Source: Bacteroidales bacterium
GTDB lineage: Bacteria > Bacteroidota > Bacteroidia > Bacteroidales > VadinHA17
Direction of reading: 5' to 3'
Length of the DNA stretch: 12,206 bases
Assembly (NCBI GenBank): GCA_027451265.1
Contig: DAIDJT010000051.1
Coordinates: 1 to 12,206 of the forward strand
Each line of letters begins with the position of its first letter. The stretch's first letter is position 1. A program made the position numbers and the translations under genes. The notes below the pieces were generated by a model, which worked only from the letters and a program-made list of their open reading frames with translations, had not been told where the DNA came from and made no database searches. Of this stretch, positions 1-7,044 are shown piece after piece.

Positions 1-717
1 CTGGGGACAACCATGTCACAGGACCATGGCTTCGGTTATGCATCAGTGTCTTACGGCCTGATGGATAAGCTCTACCTGTCTGCCACAGGCTACACAATAA
101 GCAGCTTCTCACCCTTCACGGCCTTCCAAAGCCTGGGATTAAGTTTTAACCATACTTTCAATTCATGGTTTGACATCAGTACGGGAGTATCCCGGTACAA
201 TGTGGCACCCTCACTTAGAGACACCCTTTTTGACAACTTCACTTATGCCGAAGCCACCCTTGGATTCGACTGGAGGATCCTTTACACAAAAATATATGCC
301 GGAGGGCTCTTCTCCGATGGTGGCCAGCTGTACCTGCAGGTCAGGAATTCAAGATATTTTGAAACCCGGTCATTTGCAGGGGATAAAGCTTTTTTCTCAT
401 TTGACCCCTATGTCAACCTCCTTTTCGGCACCATGGCAAGCATAGAGACATCTGACGGCGCAACGGAGACAACCGTTTCACCTGGTTACAGGCCATGGAA
501 AAAGAAGCACCAGGGCAACGGCCAGTCAACGGTCACAACCTACAGCGAATCATTTGGCCCGATGGAGATCGATTTCGGCCTCCCCGTGGCATTCAGCTAT
601 AACTTCTTTACACTCGAGATCGAACCGGGATATATTATACCTCTCTACCCTGATGAAGGCACATCAGGTGCCAGGGGTTTCCTGTTTACGGCCAGCCTCT
701 TCTTCAGGATTTTTTAA
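1..717 (+). CDS. Outer-membrane beta-barrel protein, 3' part (5' end outside window)
   Basis: The frame is open from the first base (codons ctg ggg aca acc before the first ATG at 13) and ends with TAA at 715-717, so the true start is probably upstream of the window. What remains, about 238 residues, is rich in alternating aromatic and polar residues typical of transmembrane beta strands (for example LYLSATGYTISSF and FTLEIEPGYIIPLY), with longer polar loops such as the one near residues 145-180 (PWKKKHQGNGQ). It ends in Phe (SLFFRIF), the usual C-terminal signal of outer-membrane barrels assembled by BamA. I do not recognise a specific family and infer only the barrel fold and location. It ends 9 bases before the response regulator, which suggests one transcript with the two-component system; it may be a regulatory target or part of the same envelope response. 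Confidence 0.6.
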   Translation: MGTTMSQDHGFGYASVSYGLMDKLYLSATGYTISSFSPFTAFQSLGLSFNHTFNSWFDISTGVSRYNVAPSLRDTLFDNFTYAEATLGFDWRILYTKIYAGGLFSDGGQLYLQVRNSRYFETRSFAGDKAFFSFDPYVNLLFGTMASIETSDGATETTVSPGYRPWKKKHQGNGQSTVTTYSESFGPMEIDFGLPVAFSYNFFTLEIEPGYIIPLYPDEGTSGARGFLFTASLFFRIF

Positions 718-726
718 CTTTGAATC

Positions 727-1410
727 ATGAATGTCCTTATCGTCGAAGACGAAAAGAGCCTCGCCTCTGAAATAGCCATCTACCTGACACGGGAGAATTT
801 TCTGTGTGACATGGCGCAGACAGGTGCAGAAGCCTCTGAAAAAATTGCCATAAACCTGTATGATTTTGTGCTGCTTGACCTGGGACTCCCTGATTACAAC
901 GGACTGGATCTTATCAGGGAGGCTAAATCATTGAATGCTGACATTTCCTTCATAATAATAACAGCACGGGGAGCCGTGGAAGACAGGGTTAAGGGGCTGG
1001 GCCTCGGGGCTGACGACTACCTTCCCAAACCATTTGCACTTGCCGAACTGCATGCCAGGATAATGGCGGTTGCCCGCAGGAAATTCCGCCTGTCATCGCC
1101 CGACATTGCCCTCGGTGAATTCATTATGAACACCGAATCAAGGAAACTTTTGTGCGGGGATAAGGCAGTGGAAATTACCAGGAAGGAGTTTGACCTCCTT
1201 TATTACCTCGTCATAAACAGGAACAAGGTAATGGCCCGTCACCAGCTATATGAACATATCTGGGGAAATACCCTCGATGATCAGTATGACAGCAACTTTA
1301 TTGATGTTCACATAAAAAACATCCGCAAGAAGCTTAATGCCCACGCTCCGGCACCCTGGCTGGAGACTGTCAGGGGTGTGGGGTACAGGATAAGCACTGA
1401 CAGTCAATGA
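727..1410 (+). CDS. OmpR/PhoB-family DNA-binding response regulator
   Basis: The 227-residue protein has the two expected domains. Residues 1-115 form the receiver: acidic pair E7/D8, phosphoacceptor D51 in VLLDLGLPDYNG, conserved T79 and K101 in the LPKPF motif. Residues 125-225 form the winged-helix effector, with recognition-helix signature FIDVHIKNIRKKL and the closing ETVRGVGYR. Length is normal for the family. It should be phosphorylated by the kinase encoded next and bind direct-repeat promoter sites in the cytoplasm. The ATG at 727 follows the barrel gene by 9 bases without a good Shine-Dalgarno sequence, as is common in Bacteroidota. Its stop TGA (1408-1410) overlaps the kinase start ATG (1407-1409), indicating translational coupling. 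The signal and regulon cannot be deduced. Confidence 0.93.
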   Translation: MNVLIVEDEKSLASEIAIYLTRENFLCDMAQTGAEASEKIAINLYDFVLLDLGLPDYNGLDLIREAKSLNADISFIIITARGAVEDRVKGLGLGADDYLPKPFALAELHARIMAVARRKFRLSSPDIALGEFIMNTESRKLLCGDKAVEITRKEFDLLYYLVINRNKVMARHQLYEHIWGNTLDDQYDSNFIDVHIKNIRKKLNAHAPAPWLETVRGVGYRISTDSQ

Positions 1411-2747
1411 ACCACGGGGTAAAGATGAAACTCCAGACCAAACTTGCGCTTTTCAACCTGCTTTCCAAACTGGTATTCTCTGCCCTTTTCGTCGGATTCC
1501 TCCCCCTGATTATTGAACGTGTCAATATCCGTCAGACCGATAATGAACTCATTGACAAGAGAGAGGACGTTATCTCTCTGATTTCGGAAATTGGTATCGC
1601 TCCATTCATGATTTCTGACACCACCGGGAGATTCGGAAGCTATAACATACTGAAGGAAGAGTACATAAGCCTTGAACGGGCTCCCTCCGGCGAGGAGTGG
1701 AATTACATCGACATCACCCAGAGAAGCATCGATGAGGAAACCATCGATTACCGGGTGCTTCATTACTCACTTATAATAGATGGTGAATCATTCATCCTTG
1801 AGATCGGGAAAAGCCTTTCCAGCATTACTTATTCCGCGAGGAATATCAGGATGATCCTCCTGATATTCCTCGCAGTCTTCATCCTTGTCACACTGGCATC
1901 AGACCTGACTTATACTGCAAGATTACTGAAACCGCTCAGGATAATAACAGGGAGGCTCGGAGAAACTTCATCACCCACTCCTGATGCGGCTGCTCCGCTT
2001 GTCACTTCAACTGAAGACTTCATCAGGCTTGACCTTACCCTGAGGGAAATGATGAAAAAGATAAGCGAACTGTTCAGAAAAGAGAAAGAGATAACGGTGA
2101 ACATTTCACATGAGCTGATGACCCCGGTGTCAGTCCTGCGAAGCAAACTTGAGAACATGCTTCTCATTGATGATCTGAACCCCGCGGTTGAAGCGGGCAT
2201 TGAAGAGTCACTACGCACACTGCACAGGCTCAAGGCATTGGTCAACTCCATGCTGATGATAGCCCGTATTGAGAGCAGCCAGTACCTGAAGGAGGAGAGC
2301 GTGGATATCTGCGAACTGATCGGTGAGGTGACCGGGGAACTTGCGCCCATTGCCGAGGACGGCGAAGTGACCATCACCCTCACATGTGACTGCCCTCATA
2401 CAATAAACGGCGCCAACAGGTCACTCCTGTTTTCGATGTTTTACAATGTTGTGAACAACGCCGTTCAGCACACCTCTAAAGGGGGCAGGATAGAAATTGC
2501 CGGGCGGGATAACGGCGGCAGGTACGAAGTATCCGTATCCGATACCGGTACGGGTATGTCCCCTGAACAGGTTGATCGTCTCTTCACCCGTTTCAGCCAC
2601 AGCCCTGACCCGGCCGGCAAGGGTACCGGCATAGGCCTCGCCATTACCAAATCAATAGCCGATTTCCATAACATTGCAGTAAGAGTCATCTCTGAACCTG
2701 GCGGCGGAACACAGTTTTTCTTCTTTTTCCCGGCAAATTCACTGTAG
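1407..2747 (+). CDS. Membrane sensor histidine kinase
   Basis: The 446-residue kinase pairs with the preceding regulator. Residues about 13-36 and 147-165 are hydrophobic membrane segments, leaving a periplasmic sensor of roughly 110 residues with no family I can name. A linker follows, then the dimerisation/phosphoacceptor helix with H235 in ISHELMTPVSVL; the usual HELRTP is HELMTP here. The ATPase domain has the N box NVVNNAVQHT (347-356), G1 DTGTGM (379-384) and G2 GKGTGIGLAI (404-413), so it should be active. The start at 1407 overlaps the regulator stop (ATGA); a second in-frame Met lies at residue 7 and is a possible alternative start. Stop TAG is at 2745-2747. It should autophosphorylate at the inner membrane in response to an envelope cue and pass phosphate to D51 of the regulator. 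Confidence 0.93.
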   Translation: MNHGVKMKLQTKLALFNLLSKLVFSALFVGFLPLIIERVNIRQTDNELIDKREDVISLISEIGIAPFMISDTTGRFGSYNILKEEYISLERAPSGEEWNYIDITQRSIDEETIDYRVLHYSLIIDGESFILEIGKSLSSITYSARNIRMILLIFLAVFILVTLASDLTYTARLLKPLRIITGRLGETSSPTPDAAAPLVTSTEDFIRLDLTLREMMKKISELFRKEKEITVNISHELMTPVSVLRSKLENMLLIDDLNPAVEAGIEESLRTLHRLKALVNSMLMIARIESSQYLKEESVDICELIGEVTGELAPIAEDGEVTITLTCDCPHTINGANRSLLFSMFYNVVNNAVQHTSKGGRIEIAGRDNGGRYEVSVSDTGTGMSPEQVDRLFTRFSHSPDPAGKGTGIGLAITKSIADFHNIAVRVISEPGGGTQFFFFFPANSL

Positions 2748-2772
2748 CTTCATTTTCACGGGTATATTTTTG
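2741..2772 (+). promoter_or_regulatory. Candidate Bacteroidota promoter for the repeat protein
   Basis: TATTTTTG at 2765-2772 matches the Bacteroidota -7 consensus TAnnTTTG perfectly. The -33 position (about 2741-2744, actg) is only a weak match to TTTG. Predicted transcription start is near 2776, giving a leader of about 35 bases before the ATG at 2811. It overlaps the kinase stop codon region, so the repeat protein may be expressed on its own as well as by read-through. Confidence 0.5.
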
Positions 2773-2810
2773 ATCTGTTATCTGAAAATGAACCCAAGAC
2801 ACAACAAAAA

Positions 2811-3287
2811 ATGAAAAAGGAAATTCTGATTGGCGCCATAGCACTTCTGATAAGTGCCGGCGTAACGGCACAGACCACCGAACCTGTACAGGAACAGCTC
2901 AAAACGAAAAAACAGCTCAGGATTGAAGCAAAACAGCAGGCTAAAGTCCAGGATCAGACTCAAAGCGGTGACCCGATCATGACAAAGGCACAGACCAGGA
3001 CCAGGGACCAGAAAAGGGAGAAGGTTCAGGATCAGACTCAGAGCGGTGACCCTATCATGACTCAGACCCGCACGAGGACTGAGAACCATGGAGCTGTGGT
3101 AAGTGAAACTGCAAGGCAGACACCAGGGGGTGAAGGCAAGGGTGCAGTCGTAAGCCAGCAGGCCAGGATGAGGGGTGAGGCCCAGAGGTCTGCAAAACAG
3201 GCAAAAAAGACAAACAAAAACCAGGGAGCTGCAAAAAGTGTCAGGACGAACCGGCCGGCAACAGTAAAGGGCGCAGGACGCAGATAG
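2811..3287 (+). CDS. Small secreted basic protein with internal repeats, function unknown
   Basis: The 158-residue protein starts with a clear Sec signal peptide (MKKEILIGAIALLISAGVTA, likely cleavage after A20 before QTTEP). The mature part has almost no aromatic or large hydrophobic residues and is rich in Q, K, R, T, A and G, so it is probably disordered. It carries two copies of VQDQTQSGDPIMT (residues 46-58 and 72-84), each followed by a TRT-rich stretch, and two GAVVSxxAR units (94-102 and 111-119). The repeat DNA (2946-2983 and 3024-3061) is 35/38 identical with a 78-base period, pointing to recent duplication or selection on sequence. The tail is strongly basic and ends GAGRR. No cysteine, lipobox or sorting domain is visible. 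It sits 63 bases after the kinase on the same strand, and a terminator follows directly. A basic envelope or periplasmic protein binding nucleic acid or polysaccharide is possible, but that is a guess from composition. Confidence 0.75.
   Translation: MKKEILIGAIALLISAGVTAQTTEPVQEQLKTKKQLRIEAKQQAKVQDQTQSGDPIMTKAQTRTRDQKREKVQDQTQSGDPIMTQTRTRTENHGAVVSETARQTPGGEGKGAVVSQQARMRGEAQRSAKQAKKTNKNQGAAKSVRTNRPATVKGAGRR
2946..3061 (+). repeat. Two 38-base direct repeats, 78-base period
   Basis: Copies at 2946-2983 and 3024-3061 differ at three positions by direct comparison. All three differences are at third codon positions and synonymous, so both encode VQDQTQSGDPIMT. They lie inside the secreted repeat protein in the same frame (period 26 codons). 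Confidence 0.9.
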
Positions 3288-3306
3288 TCAGTACAAAAAG
3301 GCTGAG

Positions 3307-3339
3307 AAAAAAGCCGGCGGAGTGTCTGCCGGCTTTTTT
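3307..3339. terminator. Bidirectional Rho-independent terminator
   Basis: A GCCGGC stem (3313-3318 with 3328-3333), extended inward by a G-C and a G-U pair around the loop AGTGT, is flanked by six A on the left (3307-3312) and six T on the right (3334-3339). It therefore has a U-tract on both strands. It lies between the convergent ends of the repeat protein (stop 3287) and typA (stop at 3365) and should serve both. Confidence 0.9.
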
Positions 3340-3364
3340 ATTTTTCCTTTCGGGGGGAATTTTG

Positions 3365-5182
3365 TTATTCCGCCCCCTGGGCCTTCATCCTGGCACGCTT
3401 GCGGTCATTCTCGTCAAGCATGATCTTACGTAGGCGCATTGATTTGGGGGTTATCTCGATATACTCATCGGCGGCGATGTACTCCATGGCCTCCTCGAGG
3501 GAGAAACGGATCGGGGGTGTCAGGATCGCCTTGTCATCCGAACCGGATGCCCTCATGTTGGTCAGCTTCTTGGTCTTCGTGACGTTCACAACTATATCAT
3601 CCTGGCGGGTGTTCTCCCCGACGACCTGTCCCATGTATACGTCTTCACCGGGGAAGACGAAGAACCTGCCGCGGTCCTGTAACTTGTCAATGGCGTAGGC
3701 CACGGCCGTACCTGTCTCCAGGGCAATGAGCGATCCGTTGCGCCTGACGGCCAGCTCCCCTTTCCACGGCTCATAAGCGTCAAAGCGGTGGGCCATGACC
3801 GCTTCCCCCTCGGTGACGGTGAGCACCTGGTTCCTCAGACCGATAATTCCCCGCGAGGGTATGCGGAAATCAATGTGTGCCCTGTCATTTCTTACTTCGA
3901 TATTGGCTATCTCACCCTTTCTCTGGGTCACCTGGTCAATCACCTTGCCGGCAAATTCTTCCGGCACCTGCACTGTCAGCACCTCAACCGGCTCATGCTT
4001 CACACCTTCCACCTCCTTGATCAGCACCCTTGGCTGCCCCACCTGGAGTTCAAACCCTTCGCGACGCATGGTCTCTATAAGTATTGAGAGGTGAAGAATG
4101 CCGCGGCCATAAACCATAAAGGTGTCTGCAGAGTCAGTCTCTTCGACCCTCATGGCCAGGTTCTTTTCAGTCTCCCGGAAGAGTCTTTCCCTTAGCTGCC
4201 GCGATGTCACAAGTGTCCCCTCCCTCCCGAAGAACGGTGAGGTATTGGAGGTAAACAGCATGCTCATTGTGGGTTCGTCAACCCTTATCCACGGAAGTGC
4301 CTCGGGATTCTCACCGTCGGCAATGGTGTCACCTATGTCAAAATCTTCCATACCGAAGACGGCACATATCTCTCCTGCAGGAACAGGCTTCTTTGTCTTT
4401 TCCTTTCCCAGGCCCTCAAAGAGATATACCTCCTTCACGGTATTGCGAAGCACAGTGCCGTCATGCTTTATCAGTGACACCTGGCTTCCCGGTACCAGGG
4501 TGCCGCGGCTAACCTTACCCACGGCTATCCTGCCCTGGTAAGAGGAGTAGTCAAGTGACGAGATCCTCATCTGAAGGTTGCCCTCAGCCTTCTTCGGTGC
4601 AGGGATATGCTGAATAATTGTGTCAAGCAGGTAACTTACATCTGTTGCCGGTTTATCCCAGTCAGGACCCATCCACCCCTGCTTGGAGGAGCCGAATACC
4701 GTCGGAAAGTCGAGCTGATCCTCTGTAGCATTGAGGCTGTGCATCAGGTCAAAGATGTTCTCCTGTGTCTCTTCAGGCTTGCAGTTGGGCTTGTCAACCT
4801 TGTTTACAACCACAATCGGTTTAAGACCAAGCTCCAGTGCCTTCTGCAGCACGAACCGGGTCTGTGGCATCGGCCCCTCAAAGGCGTCCACAATGAGCAG
4901 CACCCCCTCGGCCATGTTCAGGACACGTTCCACCTCTCCCCCGAAATCGGAGTGACCCGGGGTATCTATTATATTAATCTTGACGTTTTTGTACCTGACC
5001 GATACGTTTTTTGAGAGAATTGTTATCCCCCTCTCCCTCTCGAGGTCATTGCTGTCAAGTATAAGCTCTCCCATGACCTGGTTGTCACGAAACAGCTTTA
5101 CCTGGAACAGAATGCGGTCTACCAGTGTGGTCTTGCCGTGGTCAACGTGTGCAATCACGGCAACATTTCTAATCTCTTCCGT
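3365..5182 (-). CDS. typA: Ribosome-associated GTPase TypA/BipA
   Basis: A translational GTPase of the EF-G/LepA class that binds the 70S ribosome and aids ribosome assembly and stress adaptation. Counting from the first GTG (5158), 597 residues show G1 AHVDHGKT (3-10), G2 RGIT (43-46), G3 DTPGH (65-69), G4 NKVD (119-122) and G5 GSSK (156-159), then the beta-barrel, EF-G-like domains and the TypA C-terminal domain (RGIIGLRNQ, GSDDK, EYIEITPKSMRLRK). The start is odd. Family members begin about three residues before IRNIAIIAHVDHGK. Here that stretch reads T-E-E-IRNVAVIAHVDHGK with ACG at 5182-5180, and no ATG or TTG lies in frame back to the stop TAG at 5260-5258. The feature is drawn from that ACG; ATT (5173) and GTG (5158) are the alternatives, but GTG would cut off the first beta strand. 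Stop TAA is at 3367-3365. It has its own promoter and shares the terminator with the convergent gene. Confidence 0.93.
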   Translation of the reverse strand, partial: TEEIRNVAVIAHVDHGKTTLVDRILFQVKLFRDNQVMGELILDSNDLERERGITILSKNVSVRYKNVKINIIDTPGHSDFGGEVERVLNMAEGVLLIVDAFEGPMPQTRFVLQKALELGLKPIVVVNKVDKPNCKPEETQENIFDLMHSLNATEDQLDFPTVFGSSKQGWMGPDWDKPATDVSYLLDTIIQHIPAPKKAEGNLQMRISSLDYSSYQGRIAVGKVSRGTLVPGSQVSLIKHDGTVLRNTVKEVYLFEGLGKEKTKKPVPAGEICAVFGMEDFDIGDTIADGENPEALPWIRVDEPTMSMLFTSNTSPFFGREGTLVTSRQLRERLFRETEKNLAMRVEETDSADTFMVYGRGILHLSILIETMRREGFELQVGQPRVLIKEVEGVKHEPVEVLTVQVPEEFAGKVIDQVTQRKGEIANIEVRNDRAHIDFRIPSRGIIGLRNQVLTVTEGEAVMAHRFDAYEPWKGELAVRRNGSLIALETGTAVAYAIDKLQDRGRFFVFPGEDVYMGQVVGENTRQDDIVVNVTKTKKLTNMRASGSDDKAILTPPIRFSLEEAMEYIAADEYIEITPKSMRLRKIMLDENDRKRARMKAQGAE

Positions 5183-5202
5183 ATACTTATCTGTTTGGGC
5201 TG

Positions 5203-5210
5203 CAAAAGTA
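5203..5210 (-). promoter_or_regulatory. -7 promoter element of typA
   Basis: Read on the minus strand, TACTTTTG (5210 to 5203) fits TAnnTTTG perfectly. I see no good -33 element upstream. Transcription would start near 5199, about 17 bases before the ACG at 5182. If right, translation must begin downstream of 5199, which excludes an upstream start for typA. Confidence 0.5.
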
Positions 5211-5238
5211 TAAAAAGAATCGGCACGTCCGCCTGCCG
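5211..5238 (-). terminator. Possible terminator after the second SDR
   Basis: On the minus strand CGGCA (5238-5234) and TGCCG (5225-5221) form a 5-bp stem with an 8-base loop, followed by ATTC and a run of five T (5216-5212). The stem is short and the T run is displaced by four bases, so termination is plausible but weak. It would separate the SDR transcript from typA, whose -7 element follows immediately. Confidence 0.35.
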
Positions 5239-5283
5239 GGCAGATAACTTTTTGCGTCTATAACAGATAATGCAGTTCCCCGC

Positions 5284-6030
5284 TTATGGCAGGTATATCA
5301 TTTTGCGGGTCATACCTCCGTCAATGATCAGGTTTTCACCATTGATGAACTCATTTCCTTCGTCTGTAAGGAAGAGGCAGGCCCGGGCAATGTCTTCCGG
5401 TCTGCCCACCCTTCCTGAGAAATGCTGGGAGTGGTCTTCTTCGCTCAGTGCGCTGTAATCACCCGTTTCAATCCACCCCGGGCTGATGCAGTTGACCCTG
5501 ATCCTGCTGTGCGCCAGGGAGGCCGCCATGGCGTGCGTCAGGGCCACGATTCCACCCTTGGAAGCGGCATATGCTTCAGACCCGGCCTCTGACATGAGGG
5601 CGCGCGTGGAGGCAATGTTGATGACTGAACCTCCGCCGTGCTCCTTCATGAAGCGGGCGGCCTCCCTGGCGCACAGAAAAGCACCCCTCAGGTTGGTGTT
5701 GACAACACTGTCCCACTCCGCAACTGTCAGCTCAAGGGGCGGTTTCCATATTCCGAAACCGGCATTGTTGACCACTATGTCAATAGTACCGTACCTCTCT
5801 GCCGTCATCCTGACCATGGCTTCGACCTGCTCAGGCAGGCTGACATCAGTCAGGATAAAAATGGCTTCGCCTCCTTTTTCCCTTATATATTTCTCAGCAG
5901 CCTCTCCTGAAACGGTATCCCGTTCAGCGAGCACCACCTTCGCACCCCCGGCCGCATATGCCGCAGCTACGCACAGGCCTATACCACGGCCCGCCCCGGT
6001 GACAATGACGACTTTCCCTGCATGTCCCAT
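5284..6030 (-). CDS. Short-chain dehydrogenase/reductase (classical SDR)
   Basis: The 248-residue protein has all classical SDR features: cofactor motif TGAGRGIG (11-18), NNAG (88-91), N113 in NTNLRGAF, and catalytic S141, Y154 and K158 (AYAASKGG). The late motifs SPGWIET and a C-terminal IIDGGMTRK resemble FabG- and sugar-dehydrogenase-like members. An acidic residue near the end of beta 2 (AERD, 36-38) favours NAD(H) over NADP(H), which is an inference. The substrate is not evident. It follows the spt-SDR pair on the same strand but after a 172-base gap containing a perfect inverted repeat, so it probably has its own control. Start ATG at 6030; stop TAA at 5286-5284. It may act on the same lipid pathway or be an unrelated polyol or sugar dehydrogenase. 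Confidence 0.88.
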   Translation of the reverse strand: MGHAGKVVIVTGAGRGIGLCVAAAYAAGGAKVVLAERDTVSGEAAEKYIREKGGEAIFILTDVSLPEQVEAMVRMTAERYGTIDIVVNNAGFGIWKPPLELTVAEWDSVVNTNLRGAFLCAREAARFMKEHGGGSVINIASTRALMSEAGSEAYAASKGGIVALTHAMAASLAHSRIRVNCISPGWIETGDYSALSEEDHSQHFSGRVGRPEDIARACLFLTDEGNEFINGENLIIDGGMTRKMIYLP

Positions 6031-6046
6031 TTTTCGGATATATTGT

Positions 6047-6075
6047 CCTGTAAAATTAATACAAGTTTTTACAGG
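6047..6075. promoter_or_regulatory. Perfect 9-bp inverted repeat, candidate operator
   Basis: CCTGTAAAA (6047-6055) and TTTTACAGG (6067-6075) are exact inverted copies separated by 11 bases. The element lies 17 bases upstream of the SDR start at 6030. On the minus strand it contains TAATTTTA (6058-6051), one mismatch from the -7 consensus TAnnTTTG. A dimeric repressor bound here would cover the promoter. Without a run of T after it, it is not a normal terminator. A second imperfectly placed pair, TTCCGGC (6086-6092) and GCCGGAA (6111-6117), lies just upstream. Confidence 0.5.
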
Positions 6076-6202
6076 TCGCCTGCAATTCCGGCCCGGTGTA
6101 TTCAGCTGCAGCCGGAAGGGGTCCTGAAGGCTAAGCTTCGATTGTCATTAATGTCTGAGCCGTATTTCAAAGAAAACCTCAGGAGCCAACAGCAAGTATC
6201 GA

Positions 6203-7015
6203 TCAGCCCGGATTTCTGTAATGACTCCAAAGAATTTGTGAAAACCATTTTCCCGGAAGGATTCTTTTCAGGAGCACAGCCAGCTTCTGATCCGGAGAGG
6301 CAATAATATACCGCCAGGCAGGATTGCGGCATTCAACAATCTTTACAAGCTTCCCTGCCAGGATAGCAGGGTTCTTTCCTCCGGCCTCGTCACGCTCGAT
6401 GACCGTCAGTGACCTGGCGAATTGTGCGTCATACGGGTCACCGGTGCCTGAAGGGGCCAGGAATTTCCGGCGGTTGGCGGAGTTGCTGGTGCGGAAATCA
6501 CCCGGGTTTATAATCACCACTTTTATGTTGAACTGCTTAATCTCCATTCCAAGTGCCTCGCTGAAGCCTTCAACTGCAAACTTCGCAGCCGAATAGTATG
6601 GCTGGAATGGCAAGCCCATCAGACCACCTATGGAACTGATGTTTATAATCAGTCCTCCGCCTGCCTGCCTCATTACGGGCAACACTTCACGAGTCAGCAG
6701 GACCATACCCATGAAGCTGGTTTCAATCTGGAGCCTGAGATACTCTTCAGGAGTGGTTTCCGCGGGGCCTCCGGTATGCATACCGGCGTTGTTTATCAGC
6801 ACATCTATCCTGCCTTCATTTTCAGCAACCGTGGTGACCGCCCTCTTTATGGAGCCATGGTCTGTAAGATCCATTGTGAGCAGGTTAATGCCCTTTGCGG
6901 GGTCACATGCTCCCCTTGCCGTGCCGTATACCTTGTGTCCCCTGGCTGCAAGCTGTGCCGCGGTCTCACGGCCGAAACCGGAAGAGATCCCGGTAATCAG
7001 GATTACTTTGCTCAT
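6203..7015 (-). CDS. SDR oxidoreductase, candidate 3-ketosphinganine reductase
   Basis: The 270-residue SDR has the cofactor motif TGISSGFG (8-15), an arginine at the end of beta 2 (GTARG) that suits NADP(H), NNAG (75-78), S128 in INISSIGG, Y141 and K145 (YSAAK), and NPGDF after the active site. It resembles the group of SDRs acting on hydrophobic keto substrates, and it has a longer C-terminal tail with a basic amphipathic stretch (about 243-262) that could touch the membrane. It starts 29 bases after the spt gene, so the two are almost certainly one operon. Serine palmitoyltransferase makes 3-ketosphinganine, which needs an NADPH-dependent reductase of exactly this superfamily. The assignment to that step rests on position and superfamily, not on a diagnostic motif. 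Another lipid or steroid-type keto reduction remains possible. Confidence 0.85.
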   Translation of the reverse strand: MSKVILITGISSGFGRETAAQLAARGHKVYGTARGACDPAKGINLLTMDLTDHGSIKRAVTTVAENEGRIDVLINNAGMHTGGPAETTPEEYLRLQIETSFMGMVLLTREVLPVMRQAGGGLIINISSIGGLMGLPFQPYYSAAKFAVEGFSEALGMEIKQFNIKVVIINPGDFRTSNSANRRKFLAPSGTGDPYDAQFARSLTVIERDEAGGKNPAILAGKLVKIVECRNPAWRYIIASPDQKLAVLLKRILPGKWFSQILWSHYRNPG

Positions 7016-7044
7016 TTTGATGATTTGCCAAACTTGGTCCGGCT

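Noticed and set aside
5241..5270. Direct repeat CAGATAA (5241-5247 and 5264-5270) between the second SDR and typA
   Set aside because: Seven bases twice in an AT-rich gap is easily chance, and the copies are not placed relative to a promoter in a way that suggests an operator.
6086..6117. TTCCGGC/GCCGGAA pair as a terminator for the spt-SDR transcript
   Set aside because: The 18-base loop and the lack of a T run on the minus strand make termination unlikely.
5486..6127. 213-codon open frame on the plus strand opposite the second SDR
   Set aside because: It mirrors the codon pattern of the SDR on the other strand, which has full catalytic motifs, and the translation looks like an antisense shadow.
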